Assembly: GCF_021049265.1 (NCBI RefSeq)
Contig: NZ_CP088018.1
Location: 1 to 64,000, forward strand
Length of the DNA stretch: 64,000 nt
Direction of reading: 5' to 3'
Origin: Ruania suaedae
GTDB taxonomy: Bacteria; Actinomycetota; Actinomycetes; Actinomycetales; Beutenbergiaceae
Position numbers and translations under genes: made by a program
The notes under the pieces: generated by a model
Told to the model about the DNA's origin: nothing
Databases searched by the model: none
What the model saw: the letters and a program-made list of their open reading frames with translations, nothing else
Shown here: positions 43,973 through 51,743 of the stretch, piece by piece
How the letters are laid out: every line of letters begins with the position of its first letter
Numbering within the stretch: the first letter of the stretch is position 1

Positions 43973-45424
43973 ATGACTCGCAACGCATTCAGCCGCCGTC
44001 AACTGATGGGCGGTGCCGGACTCACCGGTATGGCAGGCCTGATCGCCGCATGCGGCGGGGAGAGCCCGCCGCCCGAACCCGCCGGTGGCGGCGGCGGTGG
44101 GGGAGGTGGCACCGGCGAGGGCCTGAGCTGGTGGGACCACTTCGGCGGCCTGCAGGATCTCCACACCGAGTGGGCCACCACCGAAGGTGAGGCGATCGGC
44201 GTCCCGATCGAGTACTCCTACAACGAGCCCAGCCAGACCACCGAGGCCCTGCAGGTGGCTAACCAGACCGATTCGCTGCCGGACGTGTTCTCCAACGTGC
44301 TGGGGCTGCCCCTGCCGGCGTTGGTGGAGGCGGGTTGGCTCAGTCCGATCACACTCTCGGACGAGGCGATGGCACGGTTGCCGGAGGGGACCTTCATCGA
44401 GGGCATCACGATGATCGACGGTGAGATCTACGGGCTTCCCGCGCTCTCCGATCGTCAGTACTGGGCCTGCACCTGGTACAACTCCGAGATCGCCGAGGAG
44501 GTGGGCTTCGAGCCACCGCAGAGCTATGACGAGATGCGGGCGGCCCTGCAGGCGATCGCCGACCACGGCGAGTACACGCCGATGACGCTCGCCCTCGGTG
44601 CCGCTGGTCGAATCCGCGACCAGGTCGACGGGCTCGCCCAGGGCGGCGGATTCCCCGGCTGGCAAGGCCTTCGCTATGACACCGGGATGTACGAGTACCA
44701 GCACGAGACGTACATCAACGCGATCGAGCTGCTGAAGGAGATCTCCGACAACGGCTGGTTGTTGCCGGGCACGAACTCCTTCCAGATTCCGGACGCGCGC
44801 GGCCGCTGGGCGGCGGGGCAGATCGGGTTCTTCATCGACGGGCCGTGGTCCCCGGGCGGGGTGCGGTCCCTGAACGCCGAGCACCTGCCACGGATGGCGG
44901 TGGCCGGGATGCTGACTCCGGGCGGGGAGGAGCTGATCATCACCCGCGGTGCGCCGGCGCCCACGTGGTTCGTCGCGGGTTCCAGCGCGAACCCCGAGGC
45001 CGCCAGCCAGCTGGTGGAGACCTTCACCCGCGACGACTACCAGCAGGCGCTCGCGGAGGCCATGGACCAGCCACCGCTGAACCTGGACGTGGTGAGCCAG
45101 GCCGACGTGATCGATCCCTACGCCTGGCTCATCGCGGACTTCAAGGAGCGGGTCTTCCGCGCACCGCAGGCGCAGGTGCGCAACGTCGCCGCCTCGGAGG
45201 CGCTCGCCCGGACCACGCCGATCGCACCGCATCTGGGCGACATCATCCAGGGCTACCTGGGCGGGGACATCAGCGATCTCCAGGGCGAGCTGGTCTCGCT
45301 CAGTGACGCGTTCAACGCCGACCTCGATTCGGCGATCGAGTCCGCAGCCGCCGAGGGCTTCGAGGTCTCCCGCGAGGACTGGGAGTTCTCGGACTGGGAA
45401 CGCGGCACCGACTACACCTACTGA
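43973..45424 (+). CDS. ABC sugar importer, substrate-binding lipoprotein, GH39 operon
   Basis: A 483-residue family 1 solute-binding protein. The signal sequence has a twin-arginine-like SRRQLMGG and the lipobox IAAC with Cys27, so it may be a Tat-exported lipoprotein. It continues with a pure run of nine glycines (about residues 38-46) as a flexible tether. The mature protein is acidic. It delivers sugars to the two permeases encoded just upstream; cargo is probably a xyloside or related oligosaccharide by context. ATG at 43973 follows GAGGAG. Confidence 0.9.
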   Translation: MTRNAFSRRQLMGGAGLTGMAGLIAACGGESPPPEPAGGGGGGGGGTGEGLSWWDHFGGLQDLHTEWATTEGEAIGVPIEYSYNEPSQTTEALQVANQTDSLPDVFSNVLGLPLPALVEAGWLSPITLSDEAMARLPEGTFIEGITMIDGEIYGLPALSDRQYWACTWYNSEIAEEVGFEPPQSYDEMRAALQAIADHGEYTPMTLALGAAGRIRDQVDGLAQGGGFPGWQGLRYDTGMYEYQHETYINAIELLKEISDNGWLLPGTNSFQIPDARGRWAAGQIGFFIDGPWSPGGVRSLNAEHLPRMAVAGMLTPGGEELIITRGAPAPTWFVAGSSANPEAASQLVETFTRDDYQQALAEAMDQPPLNLDVVSQADVIDPYAWLIADFKERVFRAPQAQVRNVAASEALARTTPIAPHLGDIIQGYLGGDISDLQGELVSLSDAFNADLDSAIESAAAEGFEVSREDWEFSDWERGTDYTY

Positions 45425-45452
45425 CGCTTCGAGCGAGAGAAGGACGACAAGC

Positions 45453-46217
45453 ATGGACACGTTTCCTGGTGAACGTACCGCGATCGTGACCGGGGCGGGT
45501 TCGCCTCGCGGGATCGGCCGGGCGGTCGCGCACCGCCTGGCCCGCGACGGCTGGGCGATCGGCCTGCTCGACATCGACGGCGAGGCGGTGGGCGCGCTGG
45601 CCGGGGAGATCTCGGCCGCGGGCGGCAGGGCGGTCAGTGCCGGTGTCGACGTGTCCGACCGGGCTGGGGTGGAGGCGGCGGTCGCCGAGGTGACCGCCGG
45701 CCTTCCCCCGGTGCTGGCCCTGGCCAACATCGCCGGAGTCAGCTCCCCGGTGCCCTATCTCGAGCTCGAGGACGGCGAGTGGGAGCGCGTGCTGCGTACC
45801 AACCTGTTCGGCGTGCATTATCTGACGGCGGCCGTCGCCCCCCTGATGGTGGCGGCCGGGACGGGCCGGATCGTCTCGATCTCCTCGGTCTCGGCGCAGC
45901 GCGGCGGCGGCACCTACTCCAAGACCCCGTACTCGGTGGCCAAGGCCGGCGTGATCGGCCTGACGCGCTCGCTGGCGCGCGAGCTCGGCCCGCACGCGAT
46001 CACGGCCAACGCCATCGCCCCTGGGCCGATCGACACCGACATCATGGGTGGGGCGCTCTCGGACGAGCGCAAGGCGGCCCTGGTGGAGGAGCTGGTGGTC
46101 AACCGGGTGGGCACAGTGGAGGACATCGCCGCCGCGGTGGCCTTTCTGATGAGTGCGGAGTCCGGGTACATCACCGGGCAGACGTTGAATGTGGACGGTG
46201 GGTTGTACATGCACTGA
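45453..46217 (+). CDS. short-chain dehydrogenase/reductase, GH39 operon
   Basis: A 254-residue SDR oxidoreductase. It has the cofactor motif GAGSPRGIG at residues 14-22, an Asp after the second strand (LLDIDGEA) that favours NAD, NIAGVSSP near residue 93, and the catalytic Ser with YSVAK near 160. Typical substrates are sugars or polyols; a sugar or sugar-lactone oxidation is plausible in this operon. ATG at 45453 has AGAAGGA upstream. It is 28 bases after the binding-protein gene and the last gene of the operon. Confidence 0.88.
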   Translation: MDTFPGERTAIVTGAGSPRGIGRAVAHRLARDGWAIGLLDIDGEAVGALAGEISAAGGRAVSAGVDVSDRAGVEAAVAEVTAGLPPVLALANIAGVSSPVPYLELEDGEWERVLRTNLFGVHYLTAAVAPLMVAAGTGRIVSISSVSAQRGGGTYSKTPYSVAKAGVIGLTRSLARELGPHAITANAIAPGPIDTDIMGGALSDERKAALVEELVVNRVGTVEDIAAAVAFLMSAESGYITGQTLNVDGGLYMH

Positions 46218-46252
46218 GGCCCGGAGAGGTCGCGGGTGCCGGGGCCGGGCTC
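46216..46252 (+). terminator. possible hairpin at the end of the GH39 operon
   Basis: GAGGCCCGG (46216-46224) pairs with CCGGGCTC (46245-46252), eight pairs with one bulged G, around a 20-base loop; its 5' arm overlaps the SDR stop codon. No T-run follows, so the call is tentative. Confidence 0.35.
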
Positions 46253-46385
46253 GTCGGCTGGCGCTGAGGCGCGGCACCCTGGCGAGTCCACGGCACTGCG
46301 AGGGAGGCGGGTTCGTCTCCTGACCAACGATGCTCGGCCCCGAATTGTCATGGTGCGGCCTGTGCGGAAGCCCGATACTGGCGTG

Positions 46386-47366
46386 ATGTTGGCTCTGAGC
46401 GAGATCGCCGCAGTGAAGGTGACGGTCGATGACAGGTGGTGCTCCGACGTCGCCGACTCCGTGGGGGAACGCTGGGGGCTCGCCTCCGGTTCGCTGCGAT
46501 GGTGGCGGTCCTCCGCGACGCATGTGTTCGTCGTTCCGCCGGGGGCGGATACCCGCGGTGTGATGTACGCGCGCTTCGCGCCTCGGGCGACTGCAGCGGG
46601 CGACCGGCTCGCTGCCGGAACTGCCGTGCACGAGCGCCTGGCGGCCCGTGAAGCCGCGGTGGCGACGCTGGTCCGGTCTCGGCGCGGCGATATCGTCGAG
46701 CACGTGCACACGTCCGTCGGCGACATGGTGGCCGTGATGGTGCTCAGGGTCGAGGGCACCGAACTCGACGTTGACGATCTGGACACCACGACGGCCGCAT
46801 GCTGGGGTCGCGCGCTCGCGGACCTCCACCGGACGGCGGGTCCGGCCAGGAGGCACACGATGAGAGCGTTCGCAGGCCTGAAACGCCATCCTGACGCCGA
46901 GGTGGCGGAGGCGGCAAGGAGCCTGGATGTCCTTCAAGGACGGACCGATGATGGCCCGTTCGTCGTGGGCCATGGCGATTTCGAACTCGACAACCTCCGA
47001 TGGCACGGCGGGCGCTTCAGCTGCTTCGACTTCGACGAATCCGGTCCCATGCCGCTCGTGATGGATATCGCCGCAGCGACTCGTGATCTGTTCGACGGCC
47101 CGGCCGGTCGAGCCGGTCTGCTCGCGAGCTTCCTCGACGGATATCGCGAGGGCTCAGGACGGACGATCCAGCCAGAGAGCCTCCACCTCCCTCGAGCGAT
47201 GGTCGCGGCACGGCAACTCATCGCCGCCGCTCGGGTGATCGACCGCACTGACCGAGAGGATGCGGAACTTGTGACGCTCGGGGAGAGGTTGCAGCGGCAC
47301 TATGCCGCGCAGCAACGGCTCCTGATCGAGACTGCGCACGAGTTGCGTAGCCCTTCGTCGGTCTGA
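46386..47366 (+). CDS. phosphotransferase family protein (APH/choline kinase fold)
   Basis: A 326-residue protein of the aminoglycoside phosphotransferase-like superfamily. The catalytic loop is VVGHGDFELDNL near residues 197-208 and the metal site is FDFDESGP near 217. The N-terminal half has an ATP-lobe pattern. Many members phosphorylate small metabolites; antibiotic resistance cannot be claimed. ATG at 46386 is chosen because the conserved sequence starts there; an open frame reaches back to 46236. Codon use is less biased than in neighbouring genes, which could indicate transfer. It stands alone, with 168 bases before it. Confidence 0.75.
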   Translation: MLALSEIAAVKVTVDDRWCSDVADSVGERWGLASGSLRWWRSSATHVFVVPPGADTRGVMYARFAPRATAAGDRLAAGTAVHERLAAREAAVATLVRSRRGDIVEHVHTSVGDMVAVMVLRVEGTELDVDDLDTTTAACWGRALADLHRTAGPARRHTMRAFAGLKRHPDAEVAEAARSLDVLQGRTDDGPFVVGHGDFELDNLRWHGGRFSCFDFDESGPMPLVMDIAAATRDLFDGPAGRAGLLASFLDGYREGSGRTIQPESLHLPRAMVAARQLIAAARVIDRTDREDAELVTLGERLQRHYAAQQRLLIETAHELRSPSSV

Positions 47367-47480
47367 GGTGACGTCAGGTGTCCGACAGCGCCGGTCGCAC
47401 CGGCGATCGCCGGCCGCGCACCCTGGGAGGAGCGTCATTCCTGCAACCTCGGGAACGGTGGCCAGCACTGCCTCCCCGGG

Positions 47481-47612
47481 TACCGCCGTCGCGACCCGGA
47501 CCAGGCGATGCTCACCGCCGTGGCGGGCAACCTGACGGCCACCGGCGCCACCCTCGACGTCCCCTATGCCATGTTGGCCTACCGCGCCGCCTGCCGATCC
47601 GCACCGGGCTGA
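47481..47612 (+). pseudogene. possible C-terminal remnant of a lost gene
   Basis: A short frame without a start codon reads GYRRRDPDQAMLTAVAGNLT onward to AYRAACRSAPG, then TGA at 47610-47612. It looks protein-like in codon use and is not part of a neighbouring gene, but it overlaps the 3' end of the MFS gene on the other strand. It could be the tail of a deleted gene. I do not recognise the family, and chance coding-like composition at this GC is possible. Confidence 0.2.
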
Positions 47613-48853
47613 CTCGGGTGGTCGACGGGAGCCTGCGCCACCACCGGTCGCAGATCACGCGGCCGTGCGGCCAGGAGTGCCACCACGGTCAGGACCGCCC
47701 AGAGTGCCGCGATCACCACGGCCGCGCCCTGCAGGCTCCACGCCTCGGTCAGCGCCGCGGCTCCCATGATGCCGATTCCTGGTGCGAGGCTGAGCAGCGC
47801 GTTCTGGGTGCCCATGACGCGCCCACGGAGGGTGTCGGGGATGTGTTCGAGCGAGAGCACGCCGAGCAGTCCACCGAACAGTCCGCTGCCCAGCCCCACC
47901 ACGAAGGCGCCGATCAGGATCAGCGGCGTGGAGTGCAGCGTCGCGATGACGAGGAACCCGGCCGTCGCGCCGATCATCCCGGTCCGCAGCCACGCCGCGC
48001 GGGCGCCGCCCGGCTTGGCGAGCACTGCGTAGATGCCACTGCCGATCAGCAGCCCGACCGCGAGCGCGCTGAGGACGAACCCGAGCAACGCTGTCTCGTC
48101 CACCACCGTGAAGTGCACGGGGAGCACCAGACCCTGGAAGCTCGCCAGCACCACGCCGCTGACCAGGCTGATGGCGGTGAGCAGGAGCAGGATCCGGCTG
48201 CGCACCAGCGTGGACCATCCCTCGCGGAACTGATGGACGGCGCTCCGTGGAGCGGACGCGTCGGACGCGTCGGTGGCGGCGGTGATGGCGCCGAGGCGGC
48301 GCGGGATGGTGAACGTGATGAGCGCCGCGACCAGGGAGGTGCCGGCCGTCACCCACAGCACGCTCGAGCCCTCGAGCAGTGCGACCAGGGTGCCCGCGAT
48401 CGCCGGGCCCACCACGAGTACGCCGGCGCCGATCGACTCGCGGATCCCGAGAAGCCGCTCCTTGGAGAGCCCGCTCCTGGCCACGATGGCCGGCAGCAAC
48501 GCCTCGCGCGCCGTCTGCCCGGGGATGTCGCCGAGGGAGCCGAGCACCCCGAACAGCACGAACAACCCGACGCTCAGATCGGTGAACAGGTCGATGAACG
48601 GCAGTGCAGCCACGGCGGCAGCCGAGAGCATGTCGGTGACCACGGAGGAGGTGCGGCGGTTGATCCGGTCGATCACCACGCCCATGAAGATGCCCGCCAG
48701 GAACGCCGGGATCGCGGTGGCGGCTGCCACGGTGCCGGCGCCCAGCACGCTGCCGGTGCTCTGGAGCACCACGAGCGGCAGCGCGATCGCGGCGATCGAG
48801 TTGCCGAGCAGGGAAAAGACGTAGGAGGCGAAGTAGGTGAGGGAGTAGCGCAT
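47579..48853 (-). CDS. MFS transporter (drug efflux-like)
   Basis: A 424-residue major facilitator protein with about 12 membrane segments. The loop motif GVVIDRINRRTSSVVTD near residue 58 is the MFS motif A, and the second half repeats a similar fold. It belongs to the group of macrolide/tetracycline-like efflux pumps; real substrate unknown. ATG at 48853 lies only six bases beyond a probable -10 element, so the mRNA is probably leaderless. The MerR gene ends 33 bases upstream in the same direction and is the likely activator. Confidence 0.88.
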   Translation of the reverse strand: MRYSLTYFASYVFSLLGNSIAAIALPLVVLQSTGSVLGAGTVAAATAIPAFLAGIFMGVVIDRINRRTSSVVTDMLSAAAVAALPFIDLFTDLSVGLFVLFGVLGSLGDIPGQTAREALLPAIVARSGLSKERLLGIRESIGAGVLVVGPAIAGTLVALLEGSSVLWVTAGTSLVAALITFTIPRRLGAITAATDASDASAPRSAVHQFREGWSTLVRSRILLLLTAISLVSGVVLASFQGLVLPVHFTVVDETALLGFVLSALAVGLLIGSGIYAVLAKPGGARAAWLRTGMIGATAGFLVIATLHSTPLILIGAFVVGLGSGLFGGLLGVLSLEHIPDTLRGRVMGTQNALLSLAPGIGIMGAAALTEAWSLQGAAVVIAALWAVLTVVALLAARPRDLRPVVAQAPVDHPSQPGADRQAAR

Positions 48854-48859
48854 GCGCTA

Positions 48860-48890
48860 TGTCTAAACTGTGACGCTACGACAAGGTCAA
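48860..48890 (-). promoter_or_regulatory. MerR-type promoter of the MFS gene
   Basis: On the minus strand TTGACC (48890-48885) is followed by a 19-base spacer and TAGACA (48865-48860). A spacer of 19 bases is the hallmark of promoters that need a MerR activator to untwist the DNA. The -35 overlaps the MerR stop codon. Transcription should start near 48853, the A of the MFS start codon. Confidence 0.65.
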
Positions 48891-49606
48891 GCCTGCTGGT
48901 CGAGCCGCGTGAGCACGTCGAGCTGCGCCTCGGTGAATGCCTGCGCGCGGTATTGCTCGACGAGGGTGGTGACCCGGGTGTGCTGCAGTTCAGGCATCGG
49001 TGCGGTCGCGAGAATGGTCCGCAGCTCCTCCGCTATCCGGTCCCGCTCGGCCTTGGGGGTGGAGTCGGTGACCGCGAGCAAGGCGCTCATCGCCGTAGAA
49101 AGCCGGCCGCGCATCCGGGGATCGGCGACCATGGCCTCGGCATACGCCCGCACCTGTGCGTGGGTGTCCGGATCGCCGGCGCTCATCAACAGGGTGAGAT
49201 CGGCTTCGAGCCGCCTCGCCACTGTGTTGGTGAGCATGCTCCGCGCCAGTTCGTCCAAGGGCCCGTAGCTGGCGGGCGCCTCGGGTAGCGCCGACTTCCG
49301 GGCTGCGCTGACGATGTCGAGCTGGCGGGTGAGCGTGGTGATCTGCTCGCGCAGCGCCTCCTCCAGGCCGGCGAGCTCGTCCTCGATCCCGGTGCCGGGC
49401 GGATCGAGGAGCCCGCGGATGCGGTCCAGGCCGAGCCCGAGTCCCACCAGATGACGGATCCGCAGCAGGCGCGTCGCGTCCAGCACCGAGTACTCGCGGT
49501 AGCCGTTGAATCGACGCTCCGGCTCCGGCAGCAGCCCGATCTGGTGATAGTGCCGCACGGTGCGCGAGGTGACACCCGCGAGCTCGGCCAGCTCCCCGAT
49601 CCGCAT
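48887..49606 (-). CDS. MerR family transcriptional regulator
   Basis: A 239-residue MerR regulator with the winged HTH at residues 1-70 (MRIGELAELAGVTSRTVRHY and GLLPEPERRFNGYREY), a coiled-coil dimer helix at about 75-105, and a C-terminal helical effector domain of about 120 residues resembling those of drug-sensing members. Its gene is directly upstream of the MFS pump and a 19-base-spacer promoter lies between them, so it most likely activates the pump when a toxic compound binds. Cys residues typical of metal sensors are absent. Confidence 0.9.
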   Translation of the reverse strand: MRIGELAELAGVTSRTVRHYHQIGLLPEPERRFNGYREYSVLDATRLLRIRHLVGLGLGLDRIRGLLDPPGTGIEDELAGLEEALREQITTLTRQLDIVSAARKSALPEAPASYGPLDELARSMLTNTVARRLEADLTLLMSAGDPDTHAQVRAYAEAMVADPRMRGRLSTAMSALLAVTDSTPKAERDRIAEELRTILATAPMPELQHTRVTTLVEQYRAQAFTEAQLDVLTRLDQQA

Positions 49607-49663
49607 CGCCCACCTCCTGGTGGCAGCCTACGGGGTGGCCGTGTGCCGGCCCTGCCCCGTCGA

Positions 49664-50638
49664 CTACGCCGGCGGCGTGCCCTGGGGTGCCGGGCCGAGG
49701 TCGCTGAGGAGGTCGCCCATGCGCTTGTACGCGCGGTTGCGGTAGGCGATCAGTTCGGCCTTCGTGTCCTCGTCGAAGTCGCCGGTGAGTCCCTTGCCGT
49801 TCTTCGCCCCGTGCCGTCCGGCCGCCACGGCGTCGGAGAGCAACGAAGGCGTCCCGAGCCGCTCGCCGTAGGCCTCCTCGAGCGTGCTGTAGCCATTGGC
49901 GTACACGTCCAGGCCGGCCTGGTCCGCGATGGCGAACGGGCCGAAGAAGCCCAGCCGGTAGCCGAACGTGGTGCGCACGATCGTGTCGACGTCCTCGACG
50001 GTGGCCACACCCTCCTCGACGACGGCGGTGGCCTCCTTCAGCAGGGCGTACTGCAGGCGGTTGAGCACCATCCCGGGGGTGTCGGCGACCTGGGCACCCT
50101 CGCGGCCGATGCGCACCAGGAGTGCCTTGATGGCGTCGACGACGTCCGCCGTCGTGGCCTGGCCGGCGACCAGCTCGACACCGGGAATGAACGGGGCCGG
50201 GTTGGAGAAGTGCACGGTGAGGAAGCGTTCGGGGTGCTGCACAGCAGGGACGAGCACGTGCACCGGGATGGTGGAGGTGTTGGTGCCGATGATCGCGTCG
50301 GGGCGGGCGGCGGCGCTGATGCGGGCGAGGACGTCGTGCTTGACGTCGGCGCGCTCGAAGACGGCCTCCTCGATGAGGTCCACGTCCGCCACGGCCTCCT
50401 CGAGGGAGCCGGCGGCGGTGAGGTTGGCGCGGATCCGGTCGGTGCTGCCTGGTTCGTAGAGGCCGTCCGCCTCGAAGGCGGCGGCCTCGGTGAGCAGCCG
50501 TTCCAGTCCGGCCTGGGTGGCCTCGGGGGTGGTGTCGACGATCGTGGTGCGGATGCCGGCATTGGCGAAGATCTGGGCGATTCCGCCGCCCATGTAGCCG
50601 GCGCCGACGACGGCGACGGTCTCGATGGTCCTGCTCAT
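49664..50638 (-). CDS. 3-hydroxyacyl-CoA dehydrogenase family protein (L-gulonate dehydrogenase-like)
   Basis: A 324-residue NAD-dependent dehydrogenase with an N-terminal Rossmann fold (VAVVGAGYMGGGIAQIFANA, residues 8-27) and the catalytic His in HFSNPAP near residue 142. The C-terminal helical domain has NRLQYALLKEA near 193. The family includes 3-hydroxybutyryl-CoA dehydrogenases and L-gulonate/sugar-acid 3-dehydrogenases. Coupling to a sugar isomerase-like gene (ATGA overlap) favours a sugar-acid substrate, by inference. It is the second gene of a two-gene operon. Confidence 0.82.
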   Translation of the reverse strand: MSRTIETVAVVGAGYMGGGIAQIFANAGIRTTIVDTTPEATQAGLERLLTEAAAFEADGLYEPGSTDRIRANLTAAGSLEEAVADVDLIEEAVFERADVKHDVLARISAAARPDAIIGTNTSTIPVHVLVPAVQHPERFLTVHFSNPAPFIPGVELVAGQATTADVVDAIKALLVRIGREGAQVADTPGMVLNRLQYALLKEATAVVEEGVATVEDVDTIVRTTFGYRLGFFGPFAIADQAGLDVYANGYSTLEEAYGERLGTPSLLSDAVAAGRHGAKNGKGLTGDFDEDTKAELIAYRNRAYKRMGDLLSDLGPAPQGTPPA

Positions 50639-51630
50639 GCGTGCTCCTGGGTCCTGGTCTGGTCGGGGCGGTCGAGGGCCGAGCCCACCACCTGACGGAT
50701 GTAGTCACGGTTCTCGGCGCACACCCCGATGGAGTCGCTGCCGTAGTGCTCGGTGCAGAACGGCCCGCGGTAGCCGAGCTCGATCGCGCGGCGGATCACC
50801 GCACGGTAGTTGATCACGCCGTACTTCAGCGGCACCGGGACCGAGGAGTAGGAGCCGGTGGTGGGGTCCTCATCGCGGGTGTAGTTCTTGATGTGCCAGA
50901 AGTTGCAGTACGGCAGCACGGTCTCGAACAGGTCGATCATGCCCGGTGAGCTGGGGAGCGGGCGGTGCAGGCGGACGAGGTTGCCGATGTCGGGGTTGAG
51001 GCCGACGGCGTCGTGGCCGACGTCCTTGACGAACTGCACCGCGTCCTCCGGGGTGCCGACGTAGGTGTCCTCGTACATCTCCAGGCTGAGCTGGATGCCG
51101 TTCTCGGCGGCGTGGTTGCCGAGCTCGCGGATCCGCTCGATGGCGAGCGGGCGCAGCTCCGGATCGTCCACATGCCCGGGCTCGAGCCAGAACCACAGCG
51201 CCTGCTGTTGCGGGGGCGTGAGGCCCTGCATGAACCCGACGTTGACGATCGAGGCACCGAACTCGGGGGCGATGTCGAGGAAGCGGTGGGCGTCGGCGAG
51301 GTTCTGCTCGCCGTTCGCGCGGTCGACCACGCTGTTGCGCGTCATCGAGATGGAGGAGATGCCCAGGCCCTCGTCGGCGAGCACGCTGCGGAACTCGGTC
51401 AGGCGCTCCGGGCTGAGTTTGGCCAGCGGCAGCCAGGCGTCGGTGGGGTCGATGTGGTCGAAGCCGAGCTCGCGCACCTGGCGCAGCTGGCCCGCCCAGG
51501 TGACGGCGGGAGCCTCGATCGTGGGGGTGCCGTCCGGCGTGGTGGCGCCGAAGGTCAGCATGTTGCAGGCGATCGGCCAGGTCTCGGCGGTGAGGTCGCT
51601 GTGCAGGGGCGTCGTTGCTCGCGATTCCAT
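50635..51630 (-). CDS. sugar phosphate isomerase/epimerase family protein (AP endonuclease 2-like TIM barrel)
   Basis: A 331-residue TIM-barrel protein of the xylose isomerase-like superfamily. Conserved acidic residues that would bind a metal are seen in LSLEMYEDTYVG near residue 175, VGLNPDIGNL near 207, the His in FWHIKNY near 238 and the Glu in PFCTEHYG near 292. Family members isomerise or epimerise sugars and inososes. ATG at 51630 is immediately preceded by an AT-rich TATATAAT, so the mRNA may be leaderless. Its stop overlaps the dehydrogenase start. Substrate unknown. Confidence 0.82.
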   Translation of the reverse strand: MESRATTPLHSDLTAETWPIACNMLTFGATTPDGTPTIEAPAVTWAGQLRQVRELGFDHIDPTDAWLPLAKLSPERLTEFRSVLADEGLGISSISMTRNSVVDRANGEQNLADAHRFLDIAPEFGASIVNVGFMQGLTPPQQQALWFWLEPGHVDDPELRPLAIERIRELGNHAAENGIQLSLEMYEDTYVGTPEDAVQFVKDVGHDAVGLNPDIGNLVRLHRPLPSSPGMIDLFETVLPYCNFWHIKNYTRDEDPTTGSYSSVPVPLKYGVINYRAVIRRAIELGYRGPFCTEHYGSDSIGVCAENRDYIRQVVGSALDRPDQTRTQEHA

Positions 51631-51650
51631 ATTATATAGGATAGCACTCG
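51631..51650 (-). promoter_or_regulatory. AT-rich promoter/operator abutting the isomerase start
   Basis: Read on the minus strand, GCTATCCTATATAAT ends directly at the ATG. It contains two overlapping -10-like hexamers, TATCCT (51643-51638) and TATAAT (51636-51631). Use of TATCCT would put the start at the ATG (leaderless). This AT island is striking in a high-GC region and could also be a regulator binding site; no -35 is evident. Confidence 0.45.
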
Positions 51651-51743
51651 GGTTCGAGGCGGCTAGGTGACGGTCATCGGCGCTGGTTGGATGGTGGCGC
51701 CACCGCCGCAGGCCCCGCCCCACGACCACCGAAGGACGACGAC

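Noticed and set aside
46386-47366. Aminoglycoside resistance gene
   Set aside because: The fold is shared by many metabolite kinases; no subfamily marker of a resistance enzyme is visible.
47378-49288. A 636-codon open frame antisense to the MFS and MerR genes
   Set aside because: Both sense genes have clear family features; the antisense product is a His/Arg/Glu/Gln-rich shadow.
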